A stretch of 64,000 nucleotides of DNA from a virus. Both the position numbers and the translations under genes were made by a program. How positions within the stretch are numbered: position 1 is the stretch's first letter; each line of letters starts with the position of its first letter. The notes under the pieces are model-generated. The model searched no databases. It was not told where the DNA came from and was given only the letters and a program-made list of their open reading frames with translations. Shown piece by piece: positions 13,357 to 21,308 of this stretch. The stretch lies in the IMG/VR virus record IMGVR_UViG_3300042301_001121, positions 1 through 64,000 of that record; one strand, given 5' to 3'.

Positions 13357-15185
13357 ATGTAATTAAACACGCTAAGAATATCCACGAGATAAAATTAGAC
13401 GGACATAAAGCCAGGATAGCTATGCTATCAGATATACATTGGGATAATCCTAAATGTGATTGGGATTTATTAAAGAAACACTTAGACTATTGCGTATCAG
13501 AGAACATCCCTATTATGTTTAATGGGGATTTCTTTTGCCTAATGCAGGGTAAAGGAGATAGAAGAGGTAATAAGAGTGATATACGCCCAGAGCATAATAA
13601 CGCTAAGTACCTAGATAGCATCGTAGAAACAGCTGTTGAGTGGTTTAGTCCGTATGCTCATCTAATGACTGTTGTGGGATATGGTAATCATGAATGCTAC
13701 CGACCAGATACAGAAGTTCTCACGTCTAACGGATGGAAAAACATAAAATATATTACTCTAGACGATGCAGTAGCTACATTTAATGATAAATCTATTTACT
13801 TTGAAAAGCCTAATGCTTTAGTTTCTAAGCACGCTGATAAGCTAGTGCATATAGAAGGGTCATACACAAAACAAGTAGTATCTGGCAAGCATGCTGTTAT
13901 GTATAACGATATGAAAAAAGTGAATGCAGAAGATATTACTGAAATGTGTGATGTTGATTTCCCTCATAAAAGGATATTCAATAATGAGCTGGCTCTTTCT
14001 GATAATTCAATGATAGAGTTAATAACTTGTATAGTTATGGATGCTACTATTGTAGATCACTCTAAATACAATCCTACGCATACTAAAAAAAGAATACAAT
14101 TCAAAATAAGTAAGCCAGAGAAGATAGAATATATAAAATCTGTTTTAGAAAGATGTAACATACCTTATACTTTTAAAGAGGCCACTAAGAGTAAGTTAAA
14201 CAAGTTACAACCTTATTACATTAGAATATACGGAGATTACGCTAGGGATTTATATAAAGAATTAGAGGGGGTAAAAGAGCTTCCTATTTGGTTCTCTAAT
14301 ATACATGAAGAAAATTTCAAATCTTTTTTACATGCTTTAGAAAGAACCGATGGACATAAAGCTAATTCTAATACAATAGAGTGGAATACTACTAATAAAT
14401 CTGATGTAAATGTTGTTCAAATGATGTGCGTATTGAACGGATGGAACTGTACATTTAAAGAAAAGATAAATGCATCTGGATTTGATAACGCTAAACTTCA
14501 ATACCATGTTAGAATTTCTGAGGGTATAGTTAAGAACAAAAAAGCAAAAATTCATCACGAAGAATATAGTGGTGAAGTATTTTGTTTGAATATGCCTTCT
14601 GGATGTTTTGTAACTAGAATTGACGGTAAAGTTGCTTTTTCTGGAAATACAGCAATTATTAAGTGGCAGGAGACTGATGTATTACAGAGATTTGTTGACT
14701 TACTAAACTATAAGAATAATACTAATGTTTATACAGGAGGATATGGTGGATGGCTTGTTGCTAGATCAACACTTCATGGTACGTCAAGGTCTTGTATAAA
14801 GATTAAATATTTCCATGGATCTGGTGGTGGAGGTGTAGTAACCAAAGGCGCATTGAACCTTACCAGGGCATTAGAGATGTATGAAGGATTCGATGTATTT
14901 ACTATGGGCCATATACATGAGAACAGCTGTCGTAATGATGTGAGAGATACTATTGACCATAGTTCTAAAATTGGATATAGAAATGTATTGAAGGATATTC
15001 ACCTTATGCTTACTGGAACATATAAGGAAGAGTATCAGGATGGTAGTAAGGGGTGGCATGTGGAGAGAGGTGCGCCACCTAAACCTGTAGGAGGTAGAAT
15101 ACTTACCATTGACTATAAGCATATAAAAGTAGATGGAGATAAAAAAGTACTTAAACAAGTTGACAGTCATAAATTTCCGCTATGA
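13353..15185 (+). CDS. Calcineurin-like metallophosphoesterase with an intein
   Basis: 610 aa. Host-protein motifs are those of a calcineurin-like phosphoesterase: SDIHWDN (residues 26-32), NGDF (57-60), GNHE (111-114) and GHIH (519-522). Immediately after GNHE, residues 115-432 are an in-frame intein (separate entry); joining 1-114 to 433-610 gives a 292-aa enzyme whose GNHE motif reads GNHE-T. Phage enzymes of this family act on phosphodiesters such as DNA ends or nucleotides; the substrate is not evident. It overlaps both neighbours by 4 nt. Confidence 0.85.
   Translation: MNVIKHAKNIHEIKLDGHKARIAMLSDIHWDNPKCDWDLLKKHLDYCVSENIPIMFNGDFFCLMQGKGDRRGNKSDIRPEHNNAKYLDSIVETAVEWFSPYAHLMTVVGYGNHECYRPDTEVLTSNGWKNIKYITLDDAVATFNDKSIYFEKPNALVSKHADKLVHIEGSYTKQVVSGKHAVMYNDMKKVNAEDITEMCDVDFPHKRIFNNELALSDNSMIELITCIVMDATIVDHSKYNPTHTKKRIQFKISKPEKIEYIKSVLERCNIPYTFKEATKSKLNKLQPYYIRIYGDYARDLYKELEGVKELPIWFSNIHEENFKSFLHALERTDGHKANSNTIEWNTTNKSDVNVVQMMCVLNGWNCTFKEKINASGFDNAKLQYHVRISEGIVKNKKAKIHHEEYSGEVFCLNMPSGCFVTRIDGKVAFSGNTAIIKWQETDVLQRFVDLLNYKNNTNVYTGGYGGWLVARSTLHGTSRSCIKIKYFHGSGGGGVVTKGALNLTRALEMYEGFDVFTMGHIHENSCRNDVRDTIDHSSKIGYRNVLKDIHLMLTGTYKEEYQDGSKGWHVERGAPPKPVGGRILTIDYKHIKVDGDKKVLKQVDSHKFPL
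13695..14648 (+). mobile_element. Intein with LAGLIDADG-like endonuclease domain
   Basis: 318 residues (115-432 of the phosphoesterase). Cys115 opens CYRPDTEVLTSNGWK, a typical intein N-terminal block. A block-B-like His lies at residue 180 (SGKHAVM). The C-terminal end runs VFCLNMPSGCFVTRI ... GKVAFSGN with terminal Asn432 and Thr433 as the +1 residue. The centre has two degenerate LAGLIDADG-like helices (220-233, 322-335, the latter ending ERTDGH). The penultimate residue is Gly instead of the usual His. Boundaries are fixed by restoration of the phosphoesterase motif. Confidence 0.88.
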
Positions 15186-15358
15186 GAATAAATGCTCAGA
15201 TAGAAGAGATGTGTGGCGTAGTAGAGATGTTCCTATTCGTGAAGAAGCAGGTTACTGTTAGAATTGTGTTTGACGATAAGGATAAGGAGGAACATCATAT
15301 ACAACTGTTACACCAGGCGTATGATGTAGCTGTAAACTTTTTCACATTTGGTAGATAA
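15182..15358 (+). CDS. Small hypothetical protein, 58 aa
   Basis: ATG at 15182 overlaps the phosphoesterase stop (ATGA). Predicted alpha/beta small protein with the segments QIEEMCGVVEMFLFVKKQ and ending NFFTFGR. Codon pattern and overlap support it. Function unknown. Confidence 0.6.
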   Translation: MRINAQIEEMCGVVEMFLFVKKQVTVRIVFDDKDKEEHHIQLLHQAYDVAVNFFTFGR

Positions 15359-15378
15359 TTTCATTTAAAATATTTTTA

Positions 15379-15386
15379 TATCTTTG
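15379..15386 (+). promoter_or_regulatory. TATCTTTG promoter element
   Basis: Octamer TATCTTTG 14 nt before the ATG at 15401, following the stop of the previous gene. Likely starts the run of small basic-protein genes. Confidence 0.55.
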
Positions 15387-15400
15387 ACAAAAAATTGATT

Positions 15401-15574
15401 ATGAAAGAGAAATATTGGGCATCTAATCCGAAAAAGAATGGAAGCTACGTTGACAAAGGAAGAGTAGAGGGGAGACCTGCTGCTGCTCCTACGTTGAAAG
15501 ATGAAGCTCCTACATCAAAGGTAGCTTTCAAATTAATGTACAAGAATACTAAAGATAAAAAATACTGCGACTAA
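15401..15574 (+). CDS. Small basic protein, 57 aa
   Basis: Lys-rich, low-complexity protein (KEKYWASNPKKNGSY ... YKNTKDKKYCD) directly downstream of a TATCTTTG element. First of five small, basic, probably disordered proteins encoded before the terminase. Such proteins may be packaged with DNA or help assembly; no family recognised. Confidence 0.6.
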   Translation: MKEKYWASNPKKNGSYVDKGRVEGRPAAAPTLKDEAPTSKVAFKLMYKNTKDKKYCD

Positions 15575-15589
15575 TTAAAAATAAATACA

Positions 15590-16000
15590 ATGGCAAATTT
15601 AAAAAAACTTATTGGTAATGCTTTAAGCAAAGCTAATAGCTCTAAGCCATCTAATGATGGACCTGCATCTACTAAAACAAAAAAACCTGCCCCTATTCAA
15701 GCTGCTGTAGATGAAAGAAATAAAAAACAAGCTTTATGGAATAAAGAATACAAAAGACAAAAATCAGACGCTAATTATGGAAACAAAGATTTTGGTAAAA
15801 AAGATTTTGTAGGATATAGTTATAATCCAAGTAAATATGAACGTCCTACCGCAAGTGATAGAACTGTTTACAGCCCAGCCTATAAAGAAGAAAGAGCTAA
15901 AGAAATAAAAAGAGTTACATCTCCAGGTGGAATTGAAAAAGAAATAAAAAGCGGTAAACAGACTTTAAAGCAAAAAACAAAGTTTAACAGAATTAATTAA
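15590..16000 (+). CDS. Basic, probably disordered protein, 136 aa
   Basis: Very rich in Lys, Ser, Asn and Pro with no hydrophobic core (SKANSSKPSNDGPASTKTKK). This suggests an intrinsically disordered nucleic-acid-binding or virion-associated protein. Its leader ATTAAAAATAAATACA is the typical A-rich late-gene type. Function unknown. Confidence 0.65.
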   Translation: MANLKKLIGNALSKANSSKPSNDGPASTKTKKPAPIQAAVDERNKKQALWNKEYKRQKSDANYGNKDFGKKDFVGYSYNPSKYERPTASDRTVYSPAYKEERAKEIKRVTSPGGIEKEIKSGKQTLKQKTKFNRIN

Positions 16001-16004
16001 TCTA

Positions 16005-16151
16005 ATGAAAAGAAATGCACTTAAAAAAGCTATGATGTCAGAATACATGGGATCTGAAGCTGAAGAAAAGTACTCTTCTAAAAAAGACAAAATGAAACAC
16101 GAGAAAGGTGAGTCTAAGAAAGAAGAAAAAAAAAGAAAAGTTTATGTCTAA
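16005..16151 (+). CDS. Small charged protein, 48 aa
   Basis: ATG 16005, stop TAA 16149-16151. The N-terminal helix contains Met and Ala residues (ALKKAMMSEYMGSEAEEKY), and the tail is almost entirely Lys/Glu (KKEEKKRKVYV). It sits 4 nt after the 136-aa gene. Probably a genuine member of the basic-protein cluster. Confidence 0.55.
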   Translation: MKRNALKKAMMSEYMGSEAEEKYSSKKDKMKHEKGESKKEEKKRKVYV

Positions 16152-16169
16152 ATTTAAAAAGAAAAAATC

Positions 16170-16565
16170 ATGAGACAAGTTAAATTGCAAAACAAATTAA
16201 CAAAAGTTACTAGGCCTGCTACTAATGATGAAGCTGCTAGATTTGGTATGAAAAAAAGTCAAGATTATAAAGACCGCCCTAAGACAATGGCTACTAAACC
16301 TATGTCTCAAGTGCCAGGAAAAGATCTTCCTTCTAAATTAAATGCTGCTGTTGAGAAAGCTAAATCATACGGTAGAAATGTATCTAGCGTTTCAAAAGAA
16401 TTTGATGGTAAAGAAGTTCAAGGAAAACGTATTGAATCTAGAGGAGGTAAAAAAGTAAAAGAAGTTTATAGCATGCCTGGAGGAGGAAAACGTGTAGAGA
16501 AAGAGAGATACAATCAAGCTGGGAATATTGTATCAAGAAAAATAAAAGACACAAAAATAAACTAA
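16170..16565 (+). CDS. Basic, probably disordered protein, 131 aa
   Basis: Lys/Arg/Gly-rich protein (for example MPGGGKRVEKERYNQAG) with a helical segment at about residues 52-62 (LPSKLNAAVEK). The stop overlaps the next start (TAATG). Not recognised; similar in composition to its neighbours, possibly DNA-binding or packaged. Confidence 0.65.
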   Translation: MRQVKLQNKLTKVTRPATNDEAARFGMKKSQDYKDRPKTMATKPMSQVPGKDLPSKLNAAVEKAKSYGRNVSSVSKEFDGKEVQGKRIESRGGKKVKEVYSMPGGGKRVEKERYNQAGNIVSRKIKDTKIN

Positions 16566-16729
16566 TGCTTAACAAAACGTCAGGCATAGATCCTAAGTTA
16601 GTTCAGAAGGCTTACGAGAAGGTTAAGTGGATGAAGAAGAATAAGAAGAAATCTGATACAGGTTACTACACTTCTGATGACATAGCCGCTAAGCAATCTG
16701 AAGCTACTACAAGAGATAAGGGATATTAA
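16565..16729 (+). CDS. Small basic protein, 54 aa
   Basis: ATG at 16565 overlaps the previous stop. Lys-rich helix VQKAYEKVKWMKKNKKKS followed by a polar tail. Last gene before a clear terminator at 16763-16793. Function unknown. Confidence 0.6.
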   Translation: MLNKTSGIDPKLVQKAYEKVKWMKKNKKKSDTGYYTSDDIAAKQSEATTRDKGY

Positions 16730-16762
16730 TACGCCCCCTTATGATGAGATAGTCATAAGTCT

Positions 16763-16793
16763 AAGCCCACTAAAGAATGTGGGCTTTTCTTTT
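16763..16793 (+). terminator. Intrinsic terminator after the basic-protein genes
   Basis: Stem AAGCCCAC (16763-16770) / GTGGGCTT (16779-16786), loop 8 nt, followed by TTCTTTT. Clear Rho-independent terminator that separates the middle genes from the terminase transcript. Confidence 0.85.
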
Positions 16794-16821
16794 GTCGCAA
16801 ATATTTACTAAATTTGCGACA
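16793..16821. promoter_or_regulatory. Perfect palindrome over the terminase promoter and start
   Basis: TGTCGCAAAT (16793-16802) and ATTTGCGACA (16812-16821) are a perfect 10-bp inverted repeat with a 9-bp spacer. The right arm contains the end of the TAAATTTG element (16809-16816) and reaches the A of the ATG. This is a likely repressor/activator site, or an RNA hairpin at the very 5' end. Confidence 0.6.
16809..16816 (+). promoter_or_regulatory. TAAATTTG promoter element before terL
   Basis: TAAATTTG ends 4 nt before the ATG at 16821. Transcription from it would yield a leaderless or nearly leaderless mRNA. Confidence 0.5.
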
Positions 16822-18875
16822 TGAGTAAAAGAAATAAAGAGGTACTCGAAATTCGCACAGAAGAATGGAAACCTTCACATGCTGAATTTGATTATCCACA
16901 ATCATTTGTTAATTGGATAGATTCAATTAATAGCGGATGGCAGAATAAGATTTATCACGAGCCATTTGAAATCTACTGTAGGCAAGCAGACCTATGGCTT
17001 CAAGATTATTCCGACATACTAGATTACGACACAGAAGATGACCAGATAGAGTGGCTTCTACGAGAGATACAACGATGTAAGGATAACACCTTATACTTCT
17101 GTAATAAGTACGGATATATCAAAGAAGATAGGGCTGAGAATGGTATGCTTTCATATCAAGCCTGGGATGCTCAGAAAGTATTACTATTCTTATTCGACTG
17201 TGGTTATTCTCTTATGATTGGTAAGGCCCGACAGATTGGTTTTACTACTACCATGTGTCTAGCAGGAATGAAACGTGTAAACTTCAATAAATCATACTTC
17301 ATTAAGTTTGTTACTCACTCTAAAGATAAGGGTGTGGAGATATTTAGGGATAAGGTTAAGTGGACATACACTAAACTACCTGATGTAATAGCTCAAGAGG
17401 TTAAGAACTGGACTGACCAGGTGATGTCATTCGATAAGAAAGGAGACAAGAAAGGTAGAGAAGATGGTGGTGCATCACGTTTCCAGGTAGATACTCCAGC
17501 TGTAGATGCTATCAATGGTGGTTCTCCATCAGCTGTATTCATTGATGAGATTGGTTTATTTGAGATATTTGGTGAGATGATGCGTGAGGGTAGGCCTGCC
17601 TTATTTAAGTATAACCCAGACTCTGGTAAGATGACTATGCAGCAACAGTTCCTAGCATGGGGTACAGGTGGAGAGATGGATAGAGGGGGTTCTGTATTCG
17701 AGTCTGAATTTAAGATGTGTCTAAAACAATGGAAAGAGAAAAACTATGAATATGGTATTATACCTCTATTCTTTAATGCTTACGCAAGGCGAGGTGTTAA
17801 TGATGCTCACATTAATAATGAGAGAAAGGCTTATTTGGCACTAGAAGGAACGAAGAAAGGGGAGATTGCTAAGGTTCAGTTCCATCAGCATTATCCTATC
17901 ACTATTGATGACATGTTCTTACGTAAATCACGTACTTTAGTACCTATTCATACCTGTAATCAGCGTTTAAATGAGATTTATGGACATGATAAACCACTAG
18001 ACTATGGTTATTTTGAGCCTATAATGGATATGACACGCCCTACGCCAGATTTGATTACTGAATATAAGATTGTAGGAGCTAAATGGGTGTCTACAGGGTC
18101 TAGGGAAGATGTATCTACCTCAGCTGTAGTGATTCATCATCCAGAGCCAGGGGAGAAATGGAAGAATAGGTGGTATCAAGGTACTGACCCCATCAACTCA
18201 GAGACAGGACACTCCATGATGTGTAGTGCTATATGGGATTCGCTTACTAACTCTGTGTCATCTGTGGTATTCCATAGGGATAGAAAGTTCAAACAGACGT
18301 ATCTACAGGTGTTATTACAGAGTTTATACTACGATCAGATAGCAAGAGGTGGTGTTAAGGAGCTTGTGGAGAATAACATCGGAGATATGCATGTGGATTT
18401 CCAGGAAATACATGGATTTAAGAGTAAGTTTACTGCTAACGCACAGTTGCCAGAGTATTTTCAGATGCATGGAGGTAAATGGTTTGGTATATCGAATAAG
18501 GCTAACACAGCACCACGTATTATAGCTAAGTTAGAGGAGCTTTTAGAGGCGTATATGTACAATATTGATATACCATGGTTCTGGGAGCAGCTAAAGACGT
18601 TTGTAGAGAAAGATTTAAAGAGTCAGAATAGTCATAGACAGACAAGGTATCAGGCAGCTGACCCTAGGTATGATTATGATGACAGCATCTTCGCTATAAC
18701 ATTTGCTTATATCAATAGTATAGCTCACGCTAGGTATGAGCCAGAGAATGTAAAAACTGAAGGTGGAGTAGCTAATGTAGAAATACGTTATATTCAGAAT
18801 AAAGAGACGAATTATAGAATGAAGAAAGCAAGAGTTGATAAATCAACAGGAAAGGTATTAAAAATATTAGATTAA
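16821..18875 (+). CDS. terL: Terminase large subunit
   Basis: 684 aa. The ATPase domain has an adapted Walker A (GKARQIGFTT, residues 134-143) and Walker B with catalytic Glu (VFIDEIG, 239-245). The nuclease domain starts with YQGTDPINSE (D456) and has further acidic residues toward the C-terminus (DPRYDYDDS), as in RNase-H-fold terminase nucleases. Packages DNA into the prohead through the portal. Length and architecture fit large terminases of crAss-like and related phages. Promoter and palindrome lie directly upstream. No small terminase subunit was recognised nearby. Confidence 0.9.
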   Translation: MSKRNKEVLEIRTEEWKPSHAEFDYPQSFVNWIDSINSGWQNKIYHEPFEIYCRQADLWLQDYSDILDYDTEDDQIEWLLREIQRCKDNTLYFCNKYGYIKEDRAENGMLSYQAWDAQKVLLFLFDCGYSLMIGKARQIGFTTTMCLAGMKRVNFNKSYFIKFVTHSKDKGVEIFRDKVKWTYTKLPDVIAQEVKNWTDQVMSFDKKGDKKGREDGGASRFQVDTPAVDAINGGSPSAVFIDEIGLFEIFGEMMREGRPALFKYNPDSGKMTMQQQFLAWGTGGEMDRGGSVFESEFKMCLKQWKEKNYEYGIIPLFFNAYARRGVNDAHINNERKAYLALEGTKKGEIAKVQFHQHYPITIDDMFLRKSRTLVPIHTCNQRLNEIYGHDKPLDYGYFEPIMDMTRPTPDLITEYKIVGAKWVSTGSREDVSTSAVVIHHPEPGEKWKNRWYQGTDPINSETGHSMMCSAIWDSLTNSVSSVVFHRDRKFKQTYLQVLLQSLYYDQIARGGVKELVENNIGDMHVDFQEIHGFKSKFTANAQLPEYFQMHGGKWFGISNKANTAPRIIAKLEELLEAYMYNIDIPWFWEQLKTFVEKDLKSQNSHRQTRYQAADPRYDYDDSIFAITFAYINSIAHARYEPENVKTEGGVANVEIRYIQNKETNYRMKKARVDKSTGKVLKILD

Positions 18876-18884
18876 AATTTATAG

Positions 18885-18892
18885 TATATTTG
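18885..18892 (+). promoter_or_regulatory. TATATTTG promoter element
   Basis: TATATTTG 15 nt before the ATG at 18908, right after the terminase stop. The leader is a pure A-tract plus AATAAG. Confidence 0.55.
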
Positions 18893-18907
18893 TAAAAAAA
18901 AAATAAG

Positions 18908-19198
18908 ATGCCGTATATTCAAAAATCTTACATCCGACAGTTTGGCAATAAGCAAAACTTTATGGAGACTAATATTGTAGAGGATTTACAATATTTAATA
19001 AATGAGTCTAACTCAGGTAATGGTAATCAACAAGTTCTTGGTGCTTCTATATGGGCTAATGGCTTTAGAGTAGTAGGTTGTATCGGAGATGATATTACTT
19101 TACCAAATAACGCTAACTTTGAATTTACAGGTCCTTTGTCAATGTGTGCAGGTTCAACATTGACTATTCCTGTTGGAACAACTTTAACAATTGTGTAA
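18908..19198 (+). CDS. Putative fibre-associated protein, 96 aa
   Basis: Short helical N-terminus (NIVEDLQYLINES) followed by a beta-rich C-terminal part with repeated turns (GDDITLPNNANFEFTG, GSTLTIPVGTTLTIV). This is typical of a trimeric fibre or decoration attachment. It precedes a fibre with an S74 chaperone and probably works with it, on the head or the tail. Confidence 0.6.
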   Translation: MPYIQKSYIRQFGNKQNFMETNIVEDLQYLINESNSGNGNQQVLGASIWANGFRVVGCIGDDITLPNNANFEFTGPLSMCAGSTLTIPVGTTLTIV

Positions 19199-19218
19199 TT
19201 AATTAAAAATAAAATAAG

Positions 19219-20040
19219 ATGAGTCAATTAGATGTAAATGTAATAGCGCCTTTAGATTATGCAGGCCCTAATCTAGTAGGAGATAATGATAATGTTCAAA
19301 TTATCAATTCAATTGGAGATACTGTATTTAAGTATGAAACCGCAGCTGGACATGTAAAAATAGGATCTGGAATTACTAGTAGTTCCTCAATTACAGGTAG
19401 TGTTTCTATTGGTAATGAATCTATGAGTAGCTGCGGATTTAATACAAATGGTCCTGCTGTAGCTATAGGTCCAGAATCTTTAAAAAATGGAGTATCATCT
19501 GGAAGTAACATAGCCATAGGATGGAGATCATTATTAAATGCAGATGGAGCTACAGGAATAAACAATCAAGCTATCGGTGTTTTTTCTGGCTCAAACTTGA
19601 CAACTGGAGGAAACAACATTATTATCGGACATAATGCTCAAGCATCCACACCGACCACATCAAACTCTATAACCTTAGGAAATACTTCACATACAGTACT
19701 TCGTTGTAATGTAACATCAATTACCTCTCTTTCTGATGCTAGAGACAAAAAAGAAGTTGAAGAACTACCTGTAGGTCTTAATTTCGTAAAAGGATTAAAG
19801 CCAGTTTCTTTTGTTTGGAACGATAGAGACAATGAAGATAAAAGAGATATTAAAGATTTTGGGTTTATCGCTCAAGATTTGAAAAAGTCTCAAGAGGATG
19901 CTGAATTAGCTGAAACATTAAAATTAGTTTACGAAGAGAATCCAGAGAAACTAGAAGCTTCTTATGGTAAATTGATTCCTATATTAGTTAAAGCAATTCA
20001 AGAGCTTACAGCAAAAGTTGAAGCGTTAGAAGCTGAGTAA
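19219..20040 (+). CDS. Trimeric fibre/spike with S74 intramolecular chaperone
   Basis: 273 aa. The middle has YadA-like head repeats of the type AIG..SL / NIAIGWRSL / NNIIIGHNA (about residues 75-150). The C-terminal ~100 residues are a peptidase-S74 intramolecular chaperone starting SDARDKKEVEELP, with the self-cleaving Ser172-Lys177 pair, then GLNFVKGLKPVSFVW and a final coiled coil (LVKAIQELTAKVEALEAE). S74 domains trimerise a fibre and cut themselves off. Position between terL and portal could mean a head fibre, as described in crAss-like virions; that is inference. Confidence 0.85.
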   Translation: MSQLDVNVIAPLDYAGPNLVGDNDNVQIINSIGDTVFKYETAAGHVKIGSGITSSSSITGSVSIGNESMSSCGFNTNGPAVAIGPESLKNGVSSGSNIAIGWRSLLNADGATGINNQAIGVFSGSNLTTGGNNIIIGHNAQASTPTTSNSITLGNTSHTVLRCNVTSITSLSDARDKKEVEELPVGLNFVKGLKPVSFVWNDRDNEDKRDIKDFGFIAQDLKKSQEDAELAETLKLVYEENPEKLEASYGKLIPILVKAIQELTAKVEALEAE

Positions 20041-20391
20041 CTAAATATCTAATCTTATTTGATTATTCTTAACTAGGGTTTTATCGAACCCTAGTTTTTT
20101 ATTTTCCCAAACTTTACCATACTTGTTATTAGCTACCTCAGTATATTGCTCTAGTATATCCTCAAAATATTTCTTCTCTCTCTTATTCATTATTTTATAA
20201 GATAAATATTTATACCTAGGAGTATCTTTAAACATTGGATTCTTTGAGTTGTACCAATAGATATGATATTCTGTCTTATGTCTATCGTAATCAAATCTAG
20301 GCTTAACAAATGACTTTGTTATAAAGTGTGGTGTCTCGTTTTTTATTACTTGACTGAGTTTATTACTCGAATAAGCTGAAGTTGTACTCAT
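20041..20391 (-). CDS. Hypothetical protein of the antisense island, 116 aa
   Basis: Basic, aromatic-rich protein (YHIYWYNSK, YKYLSYKIMNKREKKYFED) with a Lys-rich C-terminus. It overlaps the nuclease gene by 29 nt and is encoded against the late genes. A rightward terminator for the fibre gene lies inside its last codons. Function unknown; probably works with the nuclease. Confidence 0.65.
   Translation of the reverse strand: MSTTSAYSSNKLSQVIKNETPHFITKSFVKPRFDYDRHKTEYHIYWYNSKNPMFKDTPRYKYLSYKIMNKREKKYFEDILEQYTEVANNKYGKVWENKKLGFDKTLVKNNQIRLDI
20071..20100 (+). terminator. Intrinsic terminator after the S74 fibre gene
   Basis: Perfect 10-bp stem AACTAGGGTT (20071-20080) / AACCCTAGTT (20087-20096), 6-nt loop, followed by more T. 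It lies within the coding 3' end of the convergent 116-aa gene. Confidence 0.85.
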
Positions 20392-21112
20392 CTACTCTAC
20401 TATTTAATATTAGAGAAGATTCAGCATCTAAAAACTTAGTTTCTATTATCTCATAAGAATCATTCTCTTCGTTAATCCAGCAAAGATATGATTTTCCAAT
20501 TTTTAAATTGGTGTTTTTCTCAATTATTTTTTTGTAGATACTCAATTGTAATGAGTAAGTGTTAAATTCACACTCTTGAAGATGATTCAATCCGTTAATC
20601 ATTTTATACTTACTTGTGGTCTTAATCTCCTTATTTGTTTTGTAATCCCATATCTGAAGTTCATCCTCAATAGTATTATAAAACAGTTTGTCAAGCATTC
20701 CGCATACACCCCAGGTATCATCTCCTACGACAAGCTCTGCTCTTACTAAAGCTAATATATCCTTGTACTGAGCATGAAACTGCTGTAACATTTTGTATAG
20801 CTTATTTGTTACAATAGAATCTGGTTTATATCCTTTACTTTGAAACATTAGCTCAGCACATTTATGAAGCTCTGTACCTCTCACTTGAGATGTTATCCTT
20901 TTCTCATCCCATTCAGCTATAACATCATCTTTAGTTCTACCATCACGTTTAGCTACTAGGCTAGACATTATATCCGTTTCAAACTTTTTCTTATATCGGC
21001 CTATAAGTTCTGTTGTAGATATACATCTTTTAAAGTTAAGGTAATACGAATGGTCCTCTTCATTAAAAACCACGTTGTTGAACTTGTTAAGCTCAGTTAC
21101 TAATTGATACAT
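20363..21112 (-). CDS. PD-(D/E)XK nuclease (RecB/Cas4-like)
   Basis: 249 aa. Motifs in order: ELHKCAELMF (about residues 80-89, RecB-type helical His), AELVVGDDTWGVCGMLDKLF (Glu and Asp, about 126-145), WDYKTNKE (about 156-163, the D-x-K of the fold) and the helix QLSIYKKII. This is the arrangement of RecB/Cas4-type exonuclease domains, usually used in DNA end processing with an annealing protein; the phage has a Rad52-like protein. It is encoded leftward between head genes, unlike all neighbours, suggesting later acquisition as a cassette. Confidence 0.85.
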   Translation of the reverse strand: MYQLVTELNKFNNVVFNEEDHSYYLNFKRCISTTELIGRYKKKFETDIMSSLVAKRDGRTKDDVIAEWDEKRITSQVRGTELHKCAELMFQSKGYKPDSIVTNKLYKMLQQFHAQYKDILALVRAELVVGDDTWGVCGMLDKLFYNTIEDELQIWDYKTNKEIKTTSKYKMINGLNHLQECEFNTYSLQLSIYKKIIEKNTNLKIGKSYLCWINEENDSYEIIETKFLDAESSLILNSRVDEYNFSLFE

Positions 21113-21125
21113 ATAAAATTTTTTG

Positions 21126-21197
21126 CTCCAAGACAGAGAATCGAACTCTGTGTTCTCCGACTTAAAAGGTCGGGCTTTACCACTAAGCTACTTGGCC
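21126..21197 (-). tRNA. tRNA-Lys(UUU)-like gene with a weak acceptor stem
   Basis: Read leftward: D-arm GCTT..AAGC, anticodon arm CCGAC-CTTTTAA-GTCGG (anticodon TTT, Lys) and T-arm CAGAG-TTCGATT-CTCTG are all perfect. The acceptor stem keeps five pairs (CCAAG/CTTGG), but the outer positions do not pair and one base between D- and anticodon stems is missing. It may be a functional but atypical phage tRNA or one that is decaying. Located directly upstream of the nuclease gene in the same direction. Confidence 0.6.
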
Positions 21198-21209
21198 ATC
21201 AGGACACGC

Positions 21210-21308
21210 TTAACCTGCTGAGCTGCTAGCATTACACTCTTCAATGTTTCCATCAGCGTTTTTAAACTCAAAAATGCAACTTTTCTCTTGACCCGTAAGA
21301 GTTGCCAA
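21210..21308 (-). CDS. Possible 32-aa peptide gene (TTG start)
   Basis: Leftward frame from TTG (21308-21306) to TAA (21212-21210) encoding a 32-residue peptide with a protein-like centre (KSCIFEFKNADGNIEEC). The reading frame stays open further upstream but has no ATG. It lies between the tRNA-like gene and a tRNA-like 5' fragment. It could equally be part of a structured RNA; low confidence. Confidence 0.25.
   Translation of the reverse strand: MATLTGQEKSCIFEFKNADGNIEECNASSSAG

Noticed and set aside
21242-21260. CTGATG-GAAAC on the minus strand, like a hammerhead ribozyme core
   Set aside because: The flanking stems I, II and III required for a hammerhead are not present, and the bases are explained by codons of the small frame there.
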